A program made the position numbers and the translations under genes. The notes under the pieces were generated by a model that saw nothing but the letters and a program-made list of their open reading frames with translations, had not been told where the DNA came from and searched no databases. This document shows, piece by piece, positions 34,414-45,524 of a stretch of DNA of 64,000 nt. Positions within the stretch are counted from its first letter, which is position 1, and every line of letters starts with the position of its first letter. The stretch is taken from positions 5,022,001-5,086,000 of the forward strand of contig JAJTUQ010000003.1 in the NCBI GenBank assembly GCA_021399445.1. Reading direction: 5' to 3'. This DNA comes from Xylogone sp. PMI_703 (taxonomy: Eukaryota > Ascomycota > Leotiomycetes).

Positions 34414-34812
34414 ATGAGCACCACCATTTCCCTCCTTACTAAGAACGAAGAATGTGCTTGTATTGCGTTATCGGAGCTTTTCCAGGATACCGAGCTTCTG
34501 CCGATAGATATTGCCTACATAGTGAAAACTCTCCACGGGCTGGACCTGTCTTGGGAGCAGTTAGATGGCATACTCCGCAAAGATGTTTTCCCTGTTCTCT
34601 ACCCGAATCGTCTCAGCATTGCCGGCGTATGGACCAGCTTCGCTGAAGACTGGCTTATCGGTGAGATCTCCAACCGCCGCGCTGACCCTTGGAATATCTT
34701 TCAGGTTTTGGGCGGCTTTGTCGCTTGGACGCTGTTTTCTAATGCTATTACCTCATCATGGAGAGAAGTTAAAGCAAAGATATACGAGTTAGAACAAAAA
34801 CGCATTACTTAA
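34414..34812 (+). CDS. small protein, DUF7079-like
   Basis: 132 aa, single exon, ATG at 34414. The sequence LSELFQDTELLPIDIAYIVK, then the GLDLSWEQLDGIL segment, then a late LSIAGVWTSFAEDWL, matches my recollection of the DUF7079 pattern (short proteins best known from bacteria, with 'LSELFLDTEL' and 'SVAGEWAGF' stretches). The C-terminal third adds a hydrophobic stretch (FQVLGGFVAWTLFSNAI) and a charged end. Function is unknown. If the family call is right, horizontal transfer from bacteria is a possibility. No enzyme motif is visible. Confidence 0.55.
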   Translation: MSTTISLLTKNEECACIALSELFQDTELLPIDIAYIVKTLHGLDLSWEQLDGILRKDVFPVLYPNRLSIAGVWTSFAEDWLIGEISNRRADPWNIFQVLGGFVAWTLFSNAITSSWREVKAKIYELEQKRIT

Positions 34813-35444
34813 TAAGTCCCCATAATCTGGTATAACTACCAGTTTAAGTAAGTAAAGGAATAAGGTGGGGCACGATCAGCGGCTAGTACAACAAGTAAGA
34901 CCCTTACTGTTAATGGCAGCCTTATGGAGCTTTTCAATTGCTGGGGCTTATGAAAGGGTGAATAACTCCAAAAAGTGGACTGCCAATGGAAGACATGATG
35001 TCGTAAGACCGTTCTTAATCGGCGATGATAGCTACTCTATTCGGCTAGTCCCAAGTCCATACGTACGGAACTTTATGCGCACTCTCATGGATTTAAAGTT
35101 GTTCCGTGGCGATGAAACCGCTTCTACCTTTCTGATTGGAAGCGGGATTTGAACTGTTGGTAATCCTGTACGATGGTATATTTATTGTTGGATAGCACGA
35201 TTCTCACATTCTGTTACGGGTCTCACGAGATGAGCCTTGGTTGTAACCAGTATGTCATTGGTGGGGCTTCTACCTGTGTAACTACACAGTACTATAGACT
35301 GTAATAAGCACTAACTTTTTGAAAGAAATATTACCAAAGGCACCGCTTGAGACATCTTCTTCACCTTTTCTTCTTTGTATCATTATAATTCTCTAGTAAA
35401 TCTAGATCCTCGTTGTAAAAGCTGTTTTTGTTCCGACCGGAATC
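34813..35444. other. intergenic with possible transposase fragment
   Basis: An open stretch at 34865-35152 starting from GTG contains RPFLIGDDSYSIRLVPSPY, faintly like the first catalytic block of DDE-4/PIF-type transposases. It is too short to assign. The rest is P450 promoter. Confidence 0.25.
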
Positions 35445-37466
35445 ATGGATGGACTTACGCCGAGGCAGATATACTTCGCCTCGGTGTCAGTTGGCATCCT
35501 CTCTCATCTTCTCTACTTCATCCGCGGGCATAGAGTCATGCAAACAACGCGGATCCTTACATTTCACCTTGTCTCATCATGTGTCATCCTGATCCAGTGC
35601 GTCTCCGTATGGGGGGCATTTCATGGAACCGTACTTGCCACCTCCATCTGCAGTTCATACCTCTTGGGACTATTTAGTAGCATGTCCGTCTACCGTATCT
35701 TCTTCCATCGCTTAAGCCGCTTCCCCGGTCCATTCGCAGCCAAGGTTACGAAGTTCTATGGGCCGTATATAGCACGGAACATGGATATGCATATTGAGCA
35801 TATGAAGCTATTAAATCAGTATGGGGAGATTGTACGGATTGGTAAGATCTCTGGGTGACTTAATGGAGCCGGAGCAGCTGACTTGGGTATATCCTCTCTT
35901 AGGTCCAAGCGAGTTGATGATTATGTCTTTAGACGCCCAGCAGAAGATACATGGAGCCCAGTCAAGATGTTCGAAGCGGGAGACCTTCTTTGAGGTTATT
36001 GGATATAAGGGATCTCCAAATCTGAACTCCATGGGAAATCGCGAAGAGCATCGTTGGAGAAGACAGGTTTGGGATAAAGCAATGAATTCTCAAGGTGGAT
36101 TTACTCAACTGGCTCCATATCCTTATGTTGAAGGCTCACTATGTCGCAGCCCTAGAGAACTATGAGCTGTATGCGCGCGAGGTGATGCATGAGTGGCTTG
36201 ACAAGCTGCGATCCCTCAACGGCCAGCCTATTGATACATCACTATATTCTCTCTCGATCCCTTTCGAAAATATGGGCCGCATGGGATTCTCCAAGAAATT
36301 TGGATCTATCAAAGAGGGCAAAGAAACACCCATGCTCCACCTTATTGAGGTGACTTTTGCAAGTCTTGGAAAGCTAGGTCAAATGTCGTGGCCGCTTGTT
36401 CTCATTGGCGCTTTAGGTCTCGCCGGCGACCATATGCAATTTGAGAAATTGGCGTGTGAGCTGGCGGATCAGAGAGAAGAGGTAAGTAAAATCTATAGCG
36501 ACGGCGGGGCTCGTTCCTGTGGGGGTTATATTATTAACTCCATTCCAGGAGGGTGACAACACCTATGAAGATATCATGAAATATTTTTTGCAAGACATCC
36601 ACGCAGAAAAACCGAAAGCCTTCCACAATCCCAACACCCTTTATGCAGATGCCCAGACCATCATGATTGGTGGCACGGATACTATCGCAGCCGCATTATC
36701 TTTTGCCTTCTACTATATAGCGCGTGATCCGGTGGTGCAACAAAAGCTTCGAGATGAGTTGACACCTCTATTTGGACGCACAACGCCTGAGGAGTTCGTT
36801 AATAGTGACCTGAGAGAGAAAGGTGCTCCGTATCTCAATGCAGTGATCAACGAGACGATGCGGATGCACAACCCAACCTGCAATAATGGCACCCGAATGA
36901 CACCGCCTGAGGGTATCGAGATTGATGGAGTACATATCCCTGGTAATGTAGCTGTTATTGTACCAATCCACGCAATGCACAGAAGTGAGTAGTTCTAAAT
37001 GATTTGTGCTACCTACCGTACTTGGTGGTGGAGTTGTTATTTCGAGTGCTAGATCAAAGTTGCTGACGATAACCAACCTCTTAGATGGGAAATACTTCGA
37101 ACACCCAGATGAGTTCATCCCAGAACGGTGGACGAGCCGGCAAGACTTGGTGATCGAGAGACAAGCTTACCATCCTTTTCTCATCGGTATGTGTATGGCT
37201 CGAGCTCCTAGGTCATATTCTTGGCCATTTAAGAACTTTCTGACCACAGCACTCTATTAGGACCGTATAACTGTGTTGGGAAAAGGTTAGGCCTGCTTGT
37301 TCTGCGGTTAGTGCTGGCGTACACCGTTTGGAATTATGACTTTGAGTTCGCCCCTGGCGAGGATGGGACCGCTATTCATAGAGATGCGGCCAACCAGCTC
37401 ATCTTGAAGGCGGGGAAGTTGGAATGTGTCTTCCACCCGAGGCAAGAGACTTCACTTCTATGCTAG
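35445..37466 (+). CDS. cytochrome P450 monooxygenase, six exons
   Basis: Exons join(35445..35841,35903..36094,36150..36481,36549..36984,37085..37186,37261..37466), 554 aa; all six phases agree. Two to three hydrophobic segments occupy residues about 5-85, then the hinge HRLSRFPGPFAAKVTKFYGP. Conserved elements are IGPSELMIM, GGTDTIAAAL (I-helix), E409-T-M-R412 (ExxR), FEHPDEFIPERW (PERF-type) and FLIGPYNCVGK with haem Cys491. The enzyme appears intact. The multi-TM N-terminus and motif set are like fungal P450s of the benzoate-4-monooxygenase / tryprostatin-hydroxylase type. The 3' flank is a heavily mutated repeat, yet the coding region is free of stops. Substrate is unknown. Confidence 0.88.
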
Positions 37467-38660
37467 GTGTTGTTGGATACAAATCTTTTTATACAACTTA
37501 TCTAGGGGCAGCAGGGATCACACGATTCGTAATTTTCATTCTAGTCTCGCGGGTTACTCATCAGGCTGACAATGGTAAATGCTCTGTACTGATATAATTA
37601 AATAACGGATGATTGTGACGTACTAATTCTACCAGAAAAAAAATTTTCTACTCAGAATGAGGAGCAGGCAGGGCTGCTTTATGGGTAATACTGGGCGAAT
37701 TAGAGGAGCTAAGCATAACCAAGGGAAACGGATGCGTAGTAGTAGTTTGATACGGTAGAGAAACGAATGTAATGATTAGTAAGAGATAAATATTTATAAC
37801 ATTTATTACTAGTAGTTATTACTTTGCATTTCAAGTATAAGATTAATGTATTCTTAATAAACTTTTTGTATTATCTTTTAACTATCTTATAATAAACCTT
37901 TTCTGTAAAGTAATATTTTATTTATTACTCTTTATTAATTCTGATTATAATAATATAATCTTGTTGAATACGAAATGGGAGTAACTCTTGGCGGATGTAA
38001 CCTCCTGCGGCTTAAACCTCAACCTTAATTGTCACCGAGCTAATACTTTGATGTCCTAAAATTAGCCTAAAAAATGGCTGTGATTGAGCTTTTTTTAATC
38101 CATTCTTTTTAGAAAACACAAGCTATTACAATTATATGGGTTTTCTTTGTATTTGAATCAATCAAGACATATTTGATCCGAAATCTTGCGATATATTATC
38201 CAAGGAGTAGCCCAAGTCATATGATTCATATTCATCACCATCCGCCCTAGGACCGATATTTGTAGCCACATACTCAGGCTCTACAGGGCTATTAACTACT
38301 ACCAACTATGTGAGTTATCCATTTGTTGTATAAGGTTGTAGATCTACCGCTCCTAGATCGCATAAATTGCTAGACCACACTAACAGATTCATCGCTATGA
38401 TGGCAAAGTTAATACTGCAATAATGGTATGGAATAGGCCGGTTTTATGCCCAGTGTGGTTGCTCAGTGGTGCACAATCATCCTATGTTCTCATTCTGCTC
38501 AAGATTGAAATACATAGTTGATGGACTTTAACTTGTCAATGAAGATAATACTAAACAGAATCTCTGTTGCTTCTTGCGTCCATACCGTATCTTTCGATAT
38601 TTTTTGTCAAAAAATATATAATACGCCAGCACTACCATATTAATCCATATAGCTTCATTT
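37467..38660. other. AT-rich, RIP-like intergenic region
   Basis: Contains the mutated repeat copy listed at 37668-37966. The remaining DNA is very AT-rich, with no ORF. The terminal part is the 3' flank of the minus-strand deaminase-like gene. Confidence 0.6.
37668..37966 (+). repeat. RIP-mutated repeat, copy A
   Basis: Aligns by eye over about 300 bp, in the same orientation, with 50700-50998. Shared anchors include GAAACGAATGTAATGA, AATACTGGG and ACCTTTTCTGTAAAG. Where they differ, copy A almost always has T for C or A for G, for example TTCTTAATAAAC against TTCCCGATAAGC. This one-sided transition pattern is the mark of RIP. The parent element is not identified; a solo LTR or SINE-like unit is possible. 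Confidence 0.8.
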
Positions 38661-40373
38661 TTAAGATGTTGACAATATCACTCCTCCATCATCAGAATCT
38701 TCATCAGACTCATCTGAAGGCATATACCGGCTAGTTCCGTGGTGTCTTTGCATATCAGGTTGAGAATACGATATAGGAGTATCTGAAGGACCTTCACTCT
38801 CAAAACCAGTGTCGAAATCACTCGAATCACTGAATATATCAGCTGTGATGCAAATTCATAGGTTAGTACTTCACGGTAACAATAATGACCCTTTTTGTAA
38901 GACTTACAATCGATCGAGGATTCGGAGCCTTCGCTAAGTGATAGATTATGTGGGTTAACATCCAGCGAACTCGTTATCCCTGTCTGCGAATCGGGGTGCC
39001 ATTTCTGAGAATTGTTGTTCCGTCGGATCTGGTCTAAAGCATCTTGGCGAATGTCCCCGATCATCTTGTGCAAAATATTTCTTTGCTGGACGAACTTCGG
39101 GTCGTTCACACGGCCTTCCAATCTCGCGGGTCCCCAGTTGGGCCATATTTTTTGATGTGATTCTGGTAGTACATTTCTTGCTGGGTGGTATCGGATGTAT
39201 AGATAGCAGCAGAAACAGGCAGGTTTGCTGCAGCCTATATATTTGTCGTTATTTACGTAGCTAAGTCCCTGGTCGTAAAAATAATCCAACACTTGAATCT
39301 CAGCGTGAATTTTTGGAACAAATTTCTCGTCGCCATACTCCGCCATGATCCTATTCATAATGTGATACTTCCTGTCTTGCTTGTTGAGAGCTTCCTGATA
39401 CTCTTCCAATTTATTATCACCTGATGACAGCATCCGTCTGAGAATGCTATCAAGGGTAGTCAGAGCATCCGGCTCCGGCTTCTGGACACACTGAGGAGTT
39501 GGGACAGGGCAAACCTTGTAAGAACTTAGCAAGGATTCTAGGATGCATATATCATTTTCTAGCTCCATTGGTGCTCGTATGTGGTGTGCCAGCCGTCCTA
39601 TACAGTGATAAATCCATCTGAATGTTGAGTAGAGAGTTTGGTCGGGGGATGATAGAGGAGCATAATCTGAACTTCTGCTCTTCATTCGATACATATGTAC
39701 CGACCTCCTCTGCTCGTATGCAAATTGGCACAAAGCAACCGGATCAGAAAAACAAAGAAATTGTCGCACCCATTTGAAAGCATCTAAGTCTATCATTGGT
39801 GAGTGAACTATGTGCTGTAATAACTCTAAATCGATTCGTACCTTCTTCCGAAGTGTCCTTGTTTATATACTTTGCACACTGCTTAACTGCTCTTGAAAGA
39901 AATTTATATTCAGCCGATATTCTCCTAGAAGCAAATTGAATACAGAGCTCTGTGAGCTCTTTCTTTTCTGATTTCATGTTTTTGGTACACGAGATGTGTA
40001 ACAATTCGAGTACCTTTTCTAAGAATGGTACCACCTTATCAACAGCAATCGTATTACTAGCTACCCAGAATTTGTAGTAGTCAGGGTGATTTTCTAGCCC
40101 TATGGCTGTACAAGTTTCCCCGCCTTTGTCGAAATCACAGATATAGGACAAGTTTCGAAGGAATCTCCGATGAGCAAACTGATTGCCGTCTTTAGCCCGT
40201 GGAGCAGGTATGTGCGGGCCCCGAGTCTGGCCTAAAAAAACCTTAAGTATTATCACACTTTCATAAAACCGATAGAGGAGTTTTTGGTATTTGTCTGATC
40301 TTCGAGTAGTAATCGGAGGTTGTCTGTTGACTAGATTTGCTCCAATCTGAGATGATGCTGGCTGGGTCGTCAT
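38661..40373 (-). CDS. OTT_1508-like deaminase-fold protein
   Basis: Complement(join(38661..38842,38908..39789,39842..40373)), 531 aa. The 52-nt intron 1 is chosen over a 34-nt alternative that is also in frame. The catalytic-type motif is H339-A-E341 (KIHAEIQVLDYF), followed about 23 residues later by CSKPACFCCYLYIRYHP (C364; C369, C371, C372). His-Glu plus P-x-C-x-C/C is the zinc and proton-transfer set of the cytidine-deaminase fold, and this arrangement matches the fungal OTT_1508-like deaminase family. The N-terminal about 330 residues are helical and unassigned. The C-terminus is a very acidic Ser/Asp/Glu tail. Substrate is unknown; the family is proposed to act on nucleic acid or nucleotide targets in conflict-type systems. 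Confidence 0.8.
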
Positions 40374-41513
40374 CTTTGAGGGGTGTATCTGATATGTTAA
40401 TTCAGCGGATATTGCAAAGATGTTATAACAAGCACAGGTAGATTGGATATTAAGAAGTATTTGTGATAGGATTTCAGTACCAATATCAAGTGTTTATGCC
40501 TGATATAGCGTGAAAAATAGAATGTAATGGCACAGGAATGATGTACTAATAAATGATTGTAATGTTATTACAAATTGAGTGGGGTAATCGATAGTATCAG
40601 AATTCAATAACCACATATCTCGAGTAAAAGGGTGCATGTACAGGGATATCGATAGGCTGCTCAATATTGTGAGGCCTCCCATCCCATGTGTAACCGATGA
40701 AGTTGACTTTCTGGTGTGAGACAAAAAAGTCTGAGCACGCATTACAGAGTCCCCATTTGTGAAATGATATTCCTCTATATCTATAAAATGATGTTAGATT
40801 TATTTGAACAATATCAGAGTTGATTTGAAAAGTAATAGTATACAAAAGGTAGTAGTATTCAGTATACAAGAATCCATAGCAGATCAACACTATCCTCCCC
40901 GACCTCTAGCTCAAGGTAAGCGCCGCAGGTATCTTCTCCATAGTAATACCCACAAAGCTTCCTAGATTTCGTCGCCTTTCGCGATAACGATCCAATTTGA
41001 TTTACTTATCAGCAATCAATTTTGGCTGAACTTTCCCCTTCCTTAACCAATGTGCTTAACCCGGGGTAGACTGTTGCTTGGGTCACCTTCGCAGATGCCA
41101 GCCCCCAACCAGACTTCTCGAAGACGGTGTCGTTGAAGAATAAAGCCAAAATATCGCATGCGCCCGAGTAGAGAGCTTTCTGACGAACATTCTGCCACAG
41201 TGGGCCCCATAGTCCTCTCATCGTCTAGAGAAAGACTCGAGGATTCATCCGATATACCGAACTTATACAGCCCGAAAATACGTATGCAATAGTAGAGCAG
41301 CGAGGTAAAGTTTTACTTTTGACAAGTCTTTCGCCATAGAGAACAAAGAACAACTATCTTGCGCCTACAATCTCCCCATTACATGGTGTATTGCAATCTG
41401 TTTCTGGGGTTAAGGTAAGCGGTAATACTGTCCCACAATGACATACTCTCATAATATATCAAACCGGCGTATCTGAACCCGTTTGACTAAATCTCGTTTA
41501 GTAATATTATTAT
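40374..41513. other. intergenic, no supported gene
   Basis: A minus-strand 70-codon ATG frame at 41009-41221 (MRGLWGPLWQNVRQKALYSG start) is open but matches nothing I recognise. The rest is AT-rich promoter sequence. Confidence 0.4.
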
Positions 41514-41789
41514 TTAGCACAAGAATAAGTTTATTTTACAGGTTACAGTGCGCGTCTCCACCGTCATTATGCTAAAGAGTTGATTAAGATTATACTGCAG
41601 AGTCTCAGGGCTAGGCTTTACGAAGCATCTAACACAAGAATATGGAACATAGTCATCGGATGGATATGGTGGTGGTGGTGGTGCATCCCAGCGGAGTTGA
41701 AGTTCTCTGGCTGCTTGATTGACGGTGGTTGATGCTGTTGCGGAGGAAATCAAAGCTGTCACGATAACATGGGTGATACTGGATTTCAT
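41514..41789 (-). CDS. possible small secreted protein
   Basis: 91 codons from the ATG at 41789. The first about 19 residues (MKSSITHVIVTALISSATAS) form a plausible signal peptide with an Ala-x-Ala-like cleavage region. The mature part has a proline run (PPPPPYPSDD) and four Cys (CVRC, TC and a terminal C). No homologue is recognised. An intron could alter the C-terminus, which is unusually Leu/Cys at the end. It may be an effector-like secreted protein or a chance frame. Confidence 0.35.
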   Translation of the reverse strand: MKSSITHVIVTALISSATASTTVNQAARELQLRWDAPPPPPYPSDDYVPYSCVRCFVKPSPETLQYNLNQLFSIMTVETRTVTCKINLFLC

Positions 41790-43231
41790 GACGAATGGGT
41801 ATTTAGTATTTTATTTTACTAGATTATACCGTACAAAATCCCTTGAAGTAGAACAAGGGTAAAACTATGCGCTAATTAACAGGAGTTAAGATGTGGGGAG
41901 TTGGGCGCCTACTTATGTAGGCTACGGAAGAGTCAGCAGCGCGTGGGGACCGAATGAAGGTCAAGCCGTCATTCTTAATTATCACGTAGAAGGAGGATAC
42001 ACATTAAGCGCCAAATCAATAGTGCTAATTGAACTTTTTGGAATCCAGAGACCAGTTCAATGGGTGACCAATGGTGCTGATGGCTTACCTAACCGATATA
42101 ATTACAACTCTATTTGCTTTTCTGCTTCGTAGGCCCCCTGATGTTCAAAAGCATTGGCCATACCTGACGATCAAAAAAACACACTCGGAAGGCAAGGCGG
42201 GAAATCTAGACGCCATAGTAGCCATCAATACGAAGTGGAGAGCACAGCTAATCGCACGAAACTAGGAGGTCACTGCACTGAGGCACTAACACATCTTGAC
42301 TTTTGCAGATTCAAATATTTGTACTACGAAAAGCCCGTCTTTCTGTTTTCAATACTTAATGTCTTGGCAGCTGAAAGCTAGGAGATAGCTATTTTCAATT
42401 GGAAGAGTGGAAGGTATTAAATTACTCTCCGCCAAAATCGCCGGCCTTGACACCTTTTTCTATCAGCTAGTTTCTTCCCGAGATCCGCTTTATCCTACGG
42501 AACTTCTCACTGTCCCGCTACCTTAGAGATCATTTTGACTAGTGCCAGTATTGTTGCACTTGCCAAGTCCGGTGTCTTAAACCCATTGTCAGAGGACGGC
42601 GAATGCTGCAGGATAGTTAGAATGGATATATTAAAGACATAATGAATCTCAATCGGTTATGAAAATATTCAATACAGCCCTGATGACCATGAAGAAAATT
42701 GAAAGATTCATATAATCTTTCATAATCAGATCAATCTGATTAGTTTGAAAGGACTCGTGACGTTTTTCTTGAATGTAAATATTTGATTGCGGACAAGATT
42801 CAAGACTACAATTCTCCATATCGTGAAGAATATGACCTAGGTACTACACACTGTAGGTCTATTCTTTAAGACAGTCACACGTGATGAATGAACGAAGTAG
42901 TCCACTAGAAGAGAATGCTGAAGAGAGTAGTTTTGTCTCAATGTAGGTTTACCAGCGGGTAATGCATTCCCTATTCCAAGCTCTCTCATTTAAATATCCC
43001 CACTGCTGTGAAATATCTATCTTGCAAGCTACTTCTGGTTCTATCTTCTCTCCAGCGAATTTTGATTCATCGAAATATTCGCATTTAAAGGTCCCTTCAA
43101 TTTTTGTGCCCCTAGGGTCAAGAAATTTGAATTTATTAAGTTTCTGATCCGAGGATAATCTGTTGAAGTCTTCAAATTAGATACTAGGACCAAAAGAGTT
43201 CTCTAGAACATATACAGTAATCTGGCAAATA
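41790..43231. other. 1.4-kb region without a supported gene
   Basis: An open plus-strand stretch at 41893-42132 (GTG start; contains QWVTNGADGLPNRYNYN) looks protein-like but has no ATG and no family. The rest is AT-rich with short random frames. Confidence 0.35.
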
Positions 43232-44232
43232 CTAGCTGATCTGGTCTGTATTTACCGGAGGAACCGGGTCCAGCACCGAGCTGAAACAAAACGCAAATTT
43301 ACGGCTCTATAAAAGGAAGTGACTTACTGGATCTCTCTTTCTCCCTCTTCTCGCCCACGCCACCGGTAGTTCCAAGTAGAGTGCTCTGCGGATGGTGTGG
43401 CGATAGATCCGAGGTGGAATTGTTCAGGAGTTGGACTTCGACACTCCTCATCCCAGAAGTCTCCTTCGTCAGATTCGCACTCAACATCGTCTCGTTTTCG
43501 TTTTGATGATGGATTTTTAGCATCCCTTTTAGCCGCTTTCGTCTTATTGTCTGACTGCTGTCGCTCAAATTGCATGTAGCCCCCAAGCATACCAAAGTCA
43601 AATTCAGCAAACATTCGAGGTCCTTTGGGGGTCTTCTGCATGTATATGGTCATTGAAAGTTCATGATGTGTGCTCCAATTCTCTGTAACAGCGGGAAAGC
43701 TAATGCGATATTTTCCTGCAACATTCCACTCCTTTCCTTTCCCGGTCGTTTCCATAACTGGTTCAGCTTTCTTTCTCTTTAATTCTTCTGCTGCTTTCTT
43801 GGCACGCTGTCTTGCGTTATCAACTTGGATATTAAGCTCCTTCCAGGTTGCGTTGTTTTGGAAATGAGTTCGGGTCCGGGCAATAATTATCATACCTTCG
43901 TACTCGCTCTTCTCGGGGTGACCTGCTGGAAAATACTGATATTCTATCACAAGACCTAATCCTTTGGCGGTAGATTGCCACGTCCAGGTGTCATAGGCAT
44001 GCTTTATACGCACAGTAACAGTCTCTCTATCTTTATCTTTTTCGTTTGGCGGAAACTGCTCTTGCATAAAGCGATTTTCATCCTCCACAATTTTCTCCTC
44101 CATAGTCAGCGTCGGCCATTTTTCGTCTTGCTCCGCCTTCTCTTTCAGAAATTTCTCTTGATAGGCTTGGCAATTCTTTTCGCGGTACTCCTGGTCCATA
44201 CTGTCTTGGATTTTCTTGATTTCGGAAGACAT
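43232..44232 (-). CDS. hypothetical highly charged coiled-coil protein
   Basis: From the ATG at 44232. As a single exon it ends at 43324 (302 aa). A GTAAGT donor at the last codons and a TTTCAG acceptor allow complement(join(43232..43280,43328..44232)), 317 aa, which I prefer slightly. The N-terminal 60 residues are Glu/Lys/Gln-rich and probably coiled coil, and ARQRAKKAAEELKRKKAE is a second helix. The middle has a beta-rich unit (YDTWTWQSTAKGLGLVIEYQ, RISFPAVTENW, MFAEFDFGMLGGYMQF). The C-terminus has a bipartite-like basic signal (KRDAKNPSSKRKRDD) and an acidic patch. It is probably nuclear. No family is recognised; it may be lineage-specific. Confidence 0.65.
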
Positions 44233-45524
44233 TGGCGCTTTGGGAGCAGTTCGAAGGCGGGTTTGTAAAATTTCAGGAGTTCCTCCTGCGGTCTCTAAGC
44301 CCCGAAAAGCGCATTGCGCTCTCCACCACGTCAGAGGCTGAGATGGAATTCTTGGTTGGTGCTTTAAAATTCGTTTGTTCTTACCCCGAACGGGCTCTAG
44401 TAGAGGAAGATACTCAGTAACATCGTCGCAAAAGTGGTGATTATTAATGGAGATACCCGGGAATCACGCATGGCGCGTCAATTTCAGCCATTTCTACAAG
44501 GCGAGTCGAATGATGGTGTTGTTCCTCAACGCCTGACAATGAGGTTGGACCGTCAAAACTTGGTATTTCCAGAGTACGAAGGTTAGCATCAAGTTTTAGC
44601 GTGGAGCTCCGAGCACCGGAAATTTTGCTATTTTGACAGTAGACCTCTTTCTCTACCAGCGTAGGCTGTGTTCCTATATCTACGACGTAGGAGTAATATG
44701 ATCTTTACCCCCTTTATTACTCGTCTCTGAGGGAGCACTTGTTTCACGATTATATAATCAAAACACCCTACGCGTTTATATAATACCAGTATTCACCCGT
44801 CAACCGCACAACCTCCTCAACCGACCACCACCAGTAATTCAGGCACTAACTTATAGATATAAGGCATCAATTACTGGTAGTGTCCAGTTGATGGGCACGA
44901 CGGGTGAATACTGGACTGGTAAGGTTCTTAGAGAAATACGGTAGTCACCAGCTAGAGACTAGCCTAAGATCTAATCATACCCATAATGATCAGCTAATAG
45001 GAAATCCGGTGATGAAGCTGTACTACTACGTCATCGGCGTTCATGTTGACATAAAACTATAGCAAAGAATCAATGATTCTCCCTTAGCAGTTACTCTGAT
45101 AAATCTCCTTCCCACGCCACCTTGGTATGCACCATCATGTCCATTTTCGTGAACATATGAAAATTATAGTACATAACCGTAACTGGATTGTTTTATTATT
45201 GGCTGTAGGTACCATGGCAGATATTAGTATATCCGAAAGGAGAAAGACGTTACTCGATTTGGTGATATGTTGCGCTGCCACCCGTGCCGCTTGGTCGCTA
45301 CACGTACTTAGAGGCTGGGCTGCCCTGCCACAGTGCAGAAGGGATGATCAACATTGCATTACTCCAGAAAATAGCAAAGGATCATCACAGATGGTTATTC
45401 TTTGACATCAATAAGAGATAGCTATGAAAAAATGGTATATAAGACAAAGAGGTCACAATGTTTCCTGGTATATCGCTATCCTGCCTATTCATCAAACAAC
45501 TGATAATCTATTGTGCAAACGATC
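44233..45524. other. 1.3-kb intergenic region with MITE-like repeat
   Basis: Apart from the inverted repeat at 44786-44914 no feature was recognised. The short frame at 45127-45405 has no supporting motif. The last 150 bp are the peptidase promoter, with a TATATAAG-like stretch near 45435. Confidence 0.45.
44786..44914. repeat. 129-bp MITE-like inverted repeat
   Basis: The outer arms CCAGTATTCACCCGTC (44786-44801) and its perfect reverse complement (44899-44914) match 16 of 16. An inner pair CCAGTAATT/AATTACTGG lies symmetrically inside. No ORF is present and no clear target duplication is visible. It could be a MITE or a long hairpin. Confidence 0.65.

Noticed and set aside
34865..35152. 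Possible DDE-4/PIF transposase fragment (RPFLIGDDSYSIRL)
   Set aside because: Only one short block, GTG start, no second catalytic block or terminal repeats.
41009..41221. 70-codon minus-strand ATG frame (MRGLWGPLWQ start)
   Set aside because: No recognised family or supporting exon.
41893..42132. Plus-strand frame containing QWVTNGADGLPNRYNYN
   Set aside because: Protein-like but lacks an ATG, has no family and no confirmed splice extension.
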